Origin: Calonectria ilicicola
Taxonomy: Eukaryota; Ascomycota; Sordariomycetes; Hypocreales; Nectriaceae
Direction: 5' to 3'
NCBI GenBank assembly: GCA_020809705.1
Contig: CP085833.1
Location: 3,162,001-3,226,000 of the forward strand
Length of the DNA: 64,000 nt
Shown: positions 63,301 to 64,000 of the stretch, piece by piece
Layout of the letters: each line of letters starts with the position of its first letter
Position numbering within the stretch: position 1 is the first letter of the stretch
Program-made: the position numbers and the translations under genes
Notes under the pieces: model-generated
Database searches by the model: none
The model's input: only the letters and a program-made list of their open reading frames with translations
What the model was told of the DNA's origin: nothing

Positions 63301-64000
63301 CTCCCAGTACCTGGACGAAAATCCATGCTCAGGCATCTAAGCGAGCTGTAAAGCGAGTACTTCCTCAAAATGTCGATCTCTACGTCGACTGCTCCTTGGG
63401 TGAATCTCCAAGTGCCATTGCCGTGAAGGAATGTCTATCCGAGGTCGGTCTGGCTCAGCGACTTGACGCCTGTCTCTTACAACAGGCCGTCAATGTGGCT
63501 GACAAGAATACTGTCGAGCTCCTAAAAACATCATACCTCATGTCCAAGAACTCTAACAAAGATGAAACAGAGCTGACCCCCGGTTGTCCCGTGATTAAAG
63601 CTGCTGACCTTTCTGGGGCTGATTCCTCAATGGTGCACAAATACTATGTGACAGATTGGCTAGAGAAAGAGTCGTTAGTCCTCACAGTCCAGCCACTCAG
63701 CCTACAAGGCATCTTCAAGCCAGACAAGACTTACTTCATGGTGGGTATGGCAGGTGGATTGGGTCTTTCTATTTGCCAGTGGATGATTCGCAGTGGAGCC
63801 AAGCATCTGGTCATCAGCAGCCGAAATCCCAAGGTTGACCCTCATTTGCTCGAAGATGCCAAACGGGCAGGCACAGCAGTCCATATTATCCCTATGGATG
63901 TATCCAAGAAAGAATCTGTCGAGGCGGTGGTTCGACAAGTCAAGGAGACTATGCCCCCTATTGCAGGTGTTTGTAATGCAGCCATGATTTTGGCAGACAA
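57366..64000 (+). CDS. Highly reducing iterative type I polyketide synthase (LovB / PKS-NRPS type), 3' end cut
   Basis: An open frame with no stop from 57366 ([20 protein letters not shown]) to the edge encodes 2211 residues so far, with no intron needed. Domains: KS (Cys180 in DTACSSS, His317 in [10 protein letters not shown], His358 in IGHLEG); AT with FTGQGAQWP and Ser653 in [12 protein letters not shown] with His985 in [13 protein letters not shown] and Asp1165 in MLDVAFQ; C-methyltransferase with an intact EIGSGTGG (from Glu1438). About 450 residues (1640-2090) follow where an ER would sit but no GxGxxG nucleotide loop is seen, then KR with GMAGGLGLS (near residue 2126). The chain breaks off inside KR; ACP and any NRPS module lie outside. 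The missing ER is matched by the neighbouring trans-ER. Product class is inferred: a reduced, C-methylated polyketide, possibly released as a tetramic acid. Confidence 0.96.
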   Translation, partial: MSQPYPEPIAVVGSACRFPGSSNSPSKLWELLRQPRDVLKTFDSDRLNLKRFYNPNGDTHGATDVNNKSYLLEENTRLFDASFFGISPMEAAGMDPQQRILLETVYESFESAGVTLDQLRGSQTSVHVGVMTSDYTSIQLRDLETLSKYTATGTANSIISNRISYIFDLHGPSETIDTACSSSLVALHHAVQGLLGGDCETAIVAGVNLILDVSPYITESKLHMLSPDSQSRMWDKSANGYARGEGAAALFLKPLSRALKDGDSIEGIIRSTGVNSDGQSSGITMPHAPAQAALIRQTYARAGLDPIKDRPQYFECHGTGTPAGDPVEARAISESLLGEDASSEDPIYVGSIKTVIGHLEGCAGLAGVIKTIRALQNRTIPPNLLFNELNPALIPYYGPLKITTKALPWPELPAGTPVRASVNSFGFGGTNAHVIIERYEDENSSTSEAPTEKPEEFADGALGPLLFSAGSGASLVRSVQTHLEHLKEHPSIDLRDLSWTLQTKRTTHRVRSHFSGATREAVLEKMADFVASNQKAASDSIGHQPQLVNPCEVPGVLGVFTGQGAQWPTMGRELIQKSPLFRKTIEECDAVLKALPNGDAPEWSLKEQLMADAQSSRIGQAEISQPLCTAVQLGLVNLLTAAGITFDAVVGHSSGEIAAAYASGILTLKGAIQVAYYRGYHAKLAVGNDGRRGGMMAAGLSFEKATQFCSRDEYVGRLQVAASNGPSSVTLSGDIDAINEAKVQLDKDNVFARQLKVDTAYHSHHMQMCAGPYLESLLACDIEVRDPQPGRCIWNSSVRGDTELLKRGLSPLKGSYWVANMVQTVLFSQAIESSIWHGGPFDLAIEVGPHPALKGPTEQTLKASYGSVPLYTGVLKRGGSDIEAFSSAIGVTWAQLGPSFVDFAGYRKSFYESDAPTPTVVKDLPNYSWDHEKEYWRESRISRRYRTGKDLPHELLGRRSPDDNDHELRWRNVLKLSEMPWVRGHEVLDEVLLPGAAYVSIAVEAGNHLASAAGKPVRLLEVEDVDILRPVVVPDNSEGVETLFTAQLLNGAGADGILRAKFSYYICNDASTGSMVHTCSGKLNVYLGQSDSEEELPPRETIPSNLVTVDGDRVYRMFEGIDLKYSGVFRSIKESNRCLNYAAASGVWDEGSLSAQYAVHPAMLDVAFQTLFIARAHPASRQITTALLPSHIDRVRVSPSVQILQPEAGGDIKADFESWVVDQTATSLTGDLNVYDSVTGKTFLQVEGLATKMVGEQDASQDQPIFSKTVWGRFDQTGLADPARDDEQDIELTRLAVYVERVALFYIQQLVDQIPEEERKEFQWYHQRLFKALERHLLTIKEGEHPVLPTEWLSDELSVIDEITKEHPDSIDLKLLRAVGENLADVVTGKTQLLEVMQQDNMLDNFYMNNCASAPINDSIAEVMKQISFKYPRANILEIGSGTGGTSWGVLNEIGDAYESYTYTDISSGFFPKAEEKFAAWANKMIFKILDVEKDPASQGYTKHSYDVIIAANVLHATRSLETTLSNVRSLLKPGGYLILMEVTGMQSVRVTLMLGGLPGWWLGLDDGRPHGPGVSVVDWDMLLEKTGFSGADTVMHDLEDETKHCNSMIVSQAVDDAFLRMREPLSFVAELPPLVEPLLIIGGKKLMSTKIMAELQKLFPKSWKRRVQTISGFDNLGSAKLTPNMDVICLQEVDESLFATPMTAKRMDLLKSLLMNTKNMLWVTGAGKSHTPRNNIFLGISRIVPPELPHLNLKVLGVESGGSLNISARSCFEEFLRLKATADGPNNEMLWVEEPESDILADGQTIIPRVMLNKSMNELYNASRRAVTKTVDATEVPVQAVAGPAKMTLQEVVGKASDKCVKVQVKYSFHIPSSKNDGIYLVFGHVGDSDSSTSVLAISDVNSSVANVDSKDLVTIDDEDISPGALSALANQIFAESISILAGTGSVLLYQAEESLAAKVVAGLKGGKVHFATSDSAAPSTWTKIHAQASKRAVKRVLPQNVDLYVDCSLGESPSAIAVKECLSEVGLAQRLDACLLQQAVNVADKNTVELLKTSYLMSKNSNKDETELTPGCPVIKAADLSGADSSMVHKYYVTDWLEKESLVLTVQPLSLQGIFKPDKTYFMVGMAGGLGLSICQWMIRSGAKHLVISSRNPKVDPHLLEDAKRAGTAVHIIPMDVSKKESVEAVVRQVKETMPPIAGVCNAAMILAD

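Noticed and set aside
57366..64000. PKS as a pseudogene
   Set aside because: The frame is open throughout and the KS, AT, DH, MT and KR residues checked are in frame; the lack of an ER is typical of LovB-type enzymes with a trans-ER.

Overview
The window is nuclear DNA of a filamentous ascomycete, most likely a Sordariomycete of the order Hypocreales. Genes are split by short introns (about 50-120 bp, GT...AG, with CTAAC-like branch points). They encode typical fungal proteins: nuclear ATP9, Rrp6, Vid27, an Nkp2 kinetochore subunit, a cofactor-independent phosphoglycerate mutase, CipC, a Zn2Cys6 factor and a highly reducing polyketide synthase. Trichoderma or a relative is plausible, but genus cannot be fixed from sequence reading alone.

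Region 1 (1 to about 39.4 kb) is a core housekeeping block. In order it holds EAF3 (partial, minus), an NKP2-like kinetochore gene, an ER thioredoxin-fold membrane protein (minus), TAF12, RPN3, GUK1, cofactor-independent phosphoglycerate mutase (minus), an orphan leucine-rich-repeat protein, a Sas2-like MYST acetyltransferase, mitochondrial ATP9, RRP6 (minus), trehalose-6-phosphate synthase TPS1 and VID27 (minus). ATP9 sits between two unusually large gene-empty gaps of 3.1 and 3.4 kb, which share a recurring TCAATTGA(GCTC) palindromic word.

Region 2 (about 39.4 to 45 kb) is a transition. A 2.6 kb AT-rich gap is followed by a cipC gene and an acetate/ammonia-type (GPR1/FUN34/YaaH) transporter, then another 1.5 kb gap.

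Region 3 (45.1 kb to the right edge) is a secondary-metabolite gene cluster. It contains an Old-Yellow-Enzyme-like flavoprotein, a Zn2Cys6 regulator, a cytochrome P450, an Erg6-like SAM-binding protein, a LovC-type trans-enoyl reductase, and a LovB/PKS-NRPS-type polyketide synthase cut by the window end (KS-AT-DH-MT-no active ER-KR...). The P450 and methyltransferase-like genes are divergent from one shared promoter; the trans-ER and PKS genes are divergent from another. This enzyme set matches the published set for the antifungal 2-pyridone ilicicolin H: PKS-NRPS, trans-ER, ring-expanding P450, SAM-dependent pericyclase and OYE-like epimerase. Two short words recur in the cluster promoters and are candidate sites for the cluster regulator. 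The OYE-like protein has Phe where OYE reductases keep the proton-donor Tyr, and the P450 has an altered I-helix.

Exon limits were deduced by reading splice sites and checking that reading phases join. No search or alignment was run.
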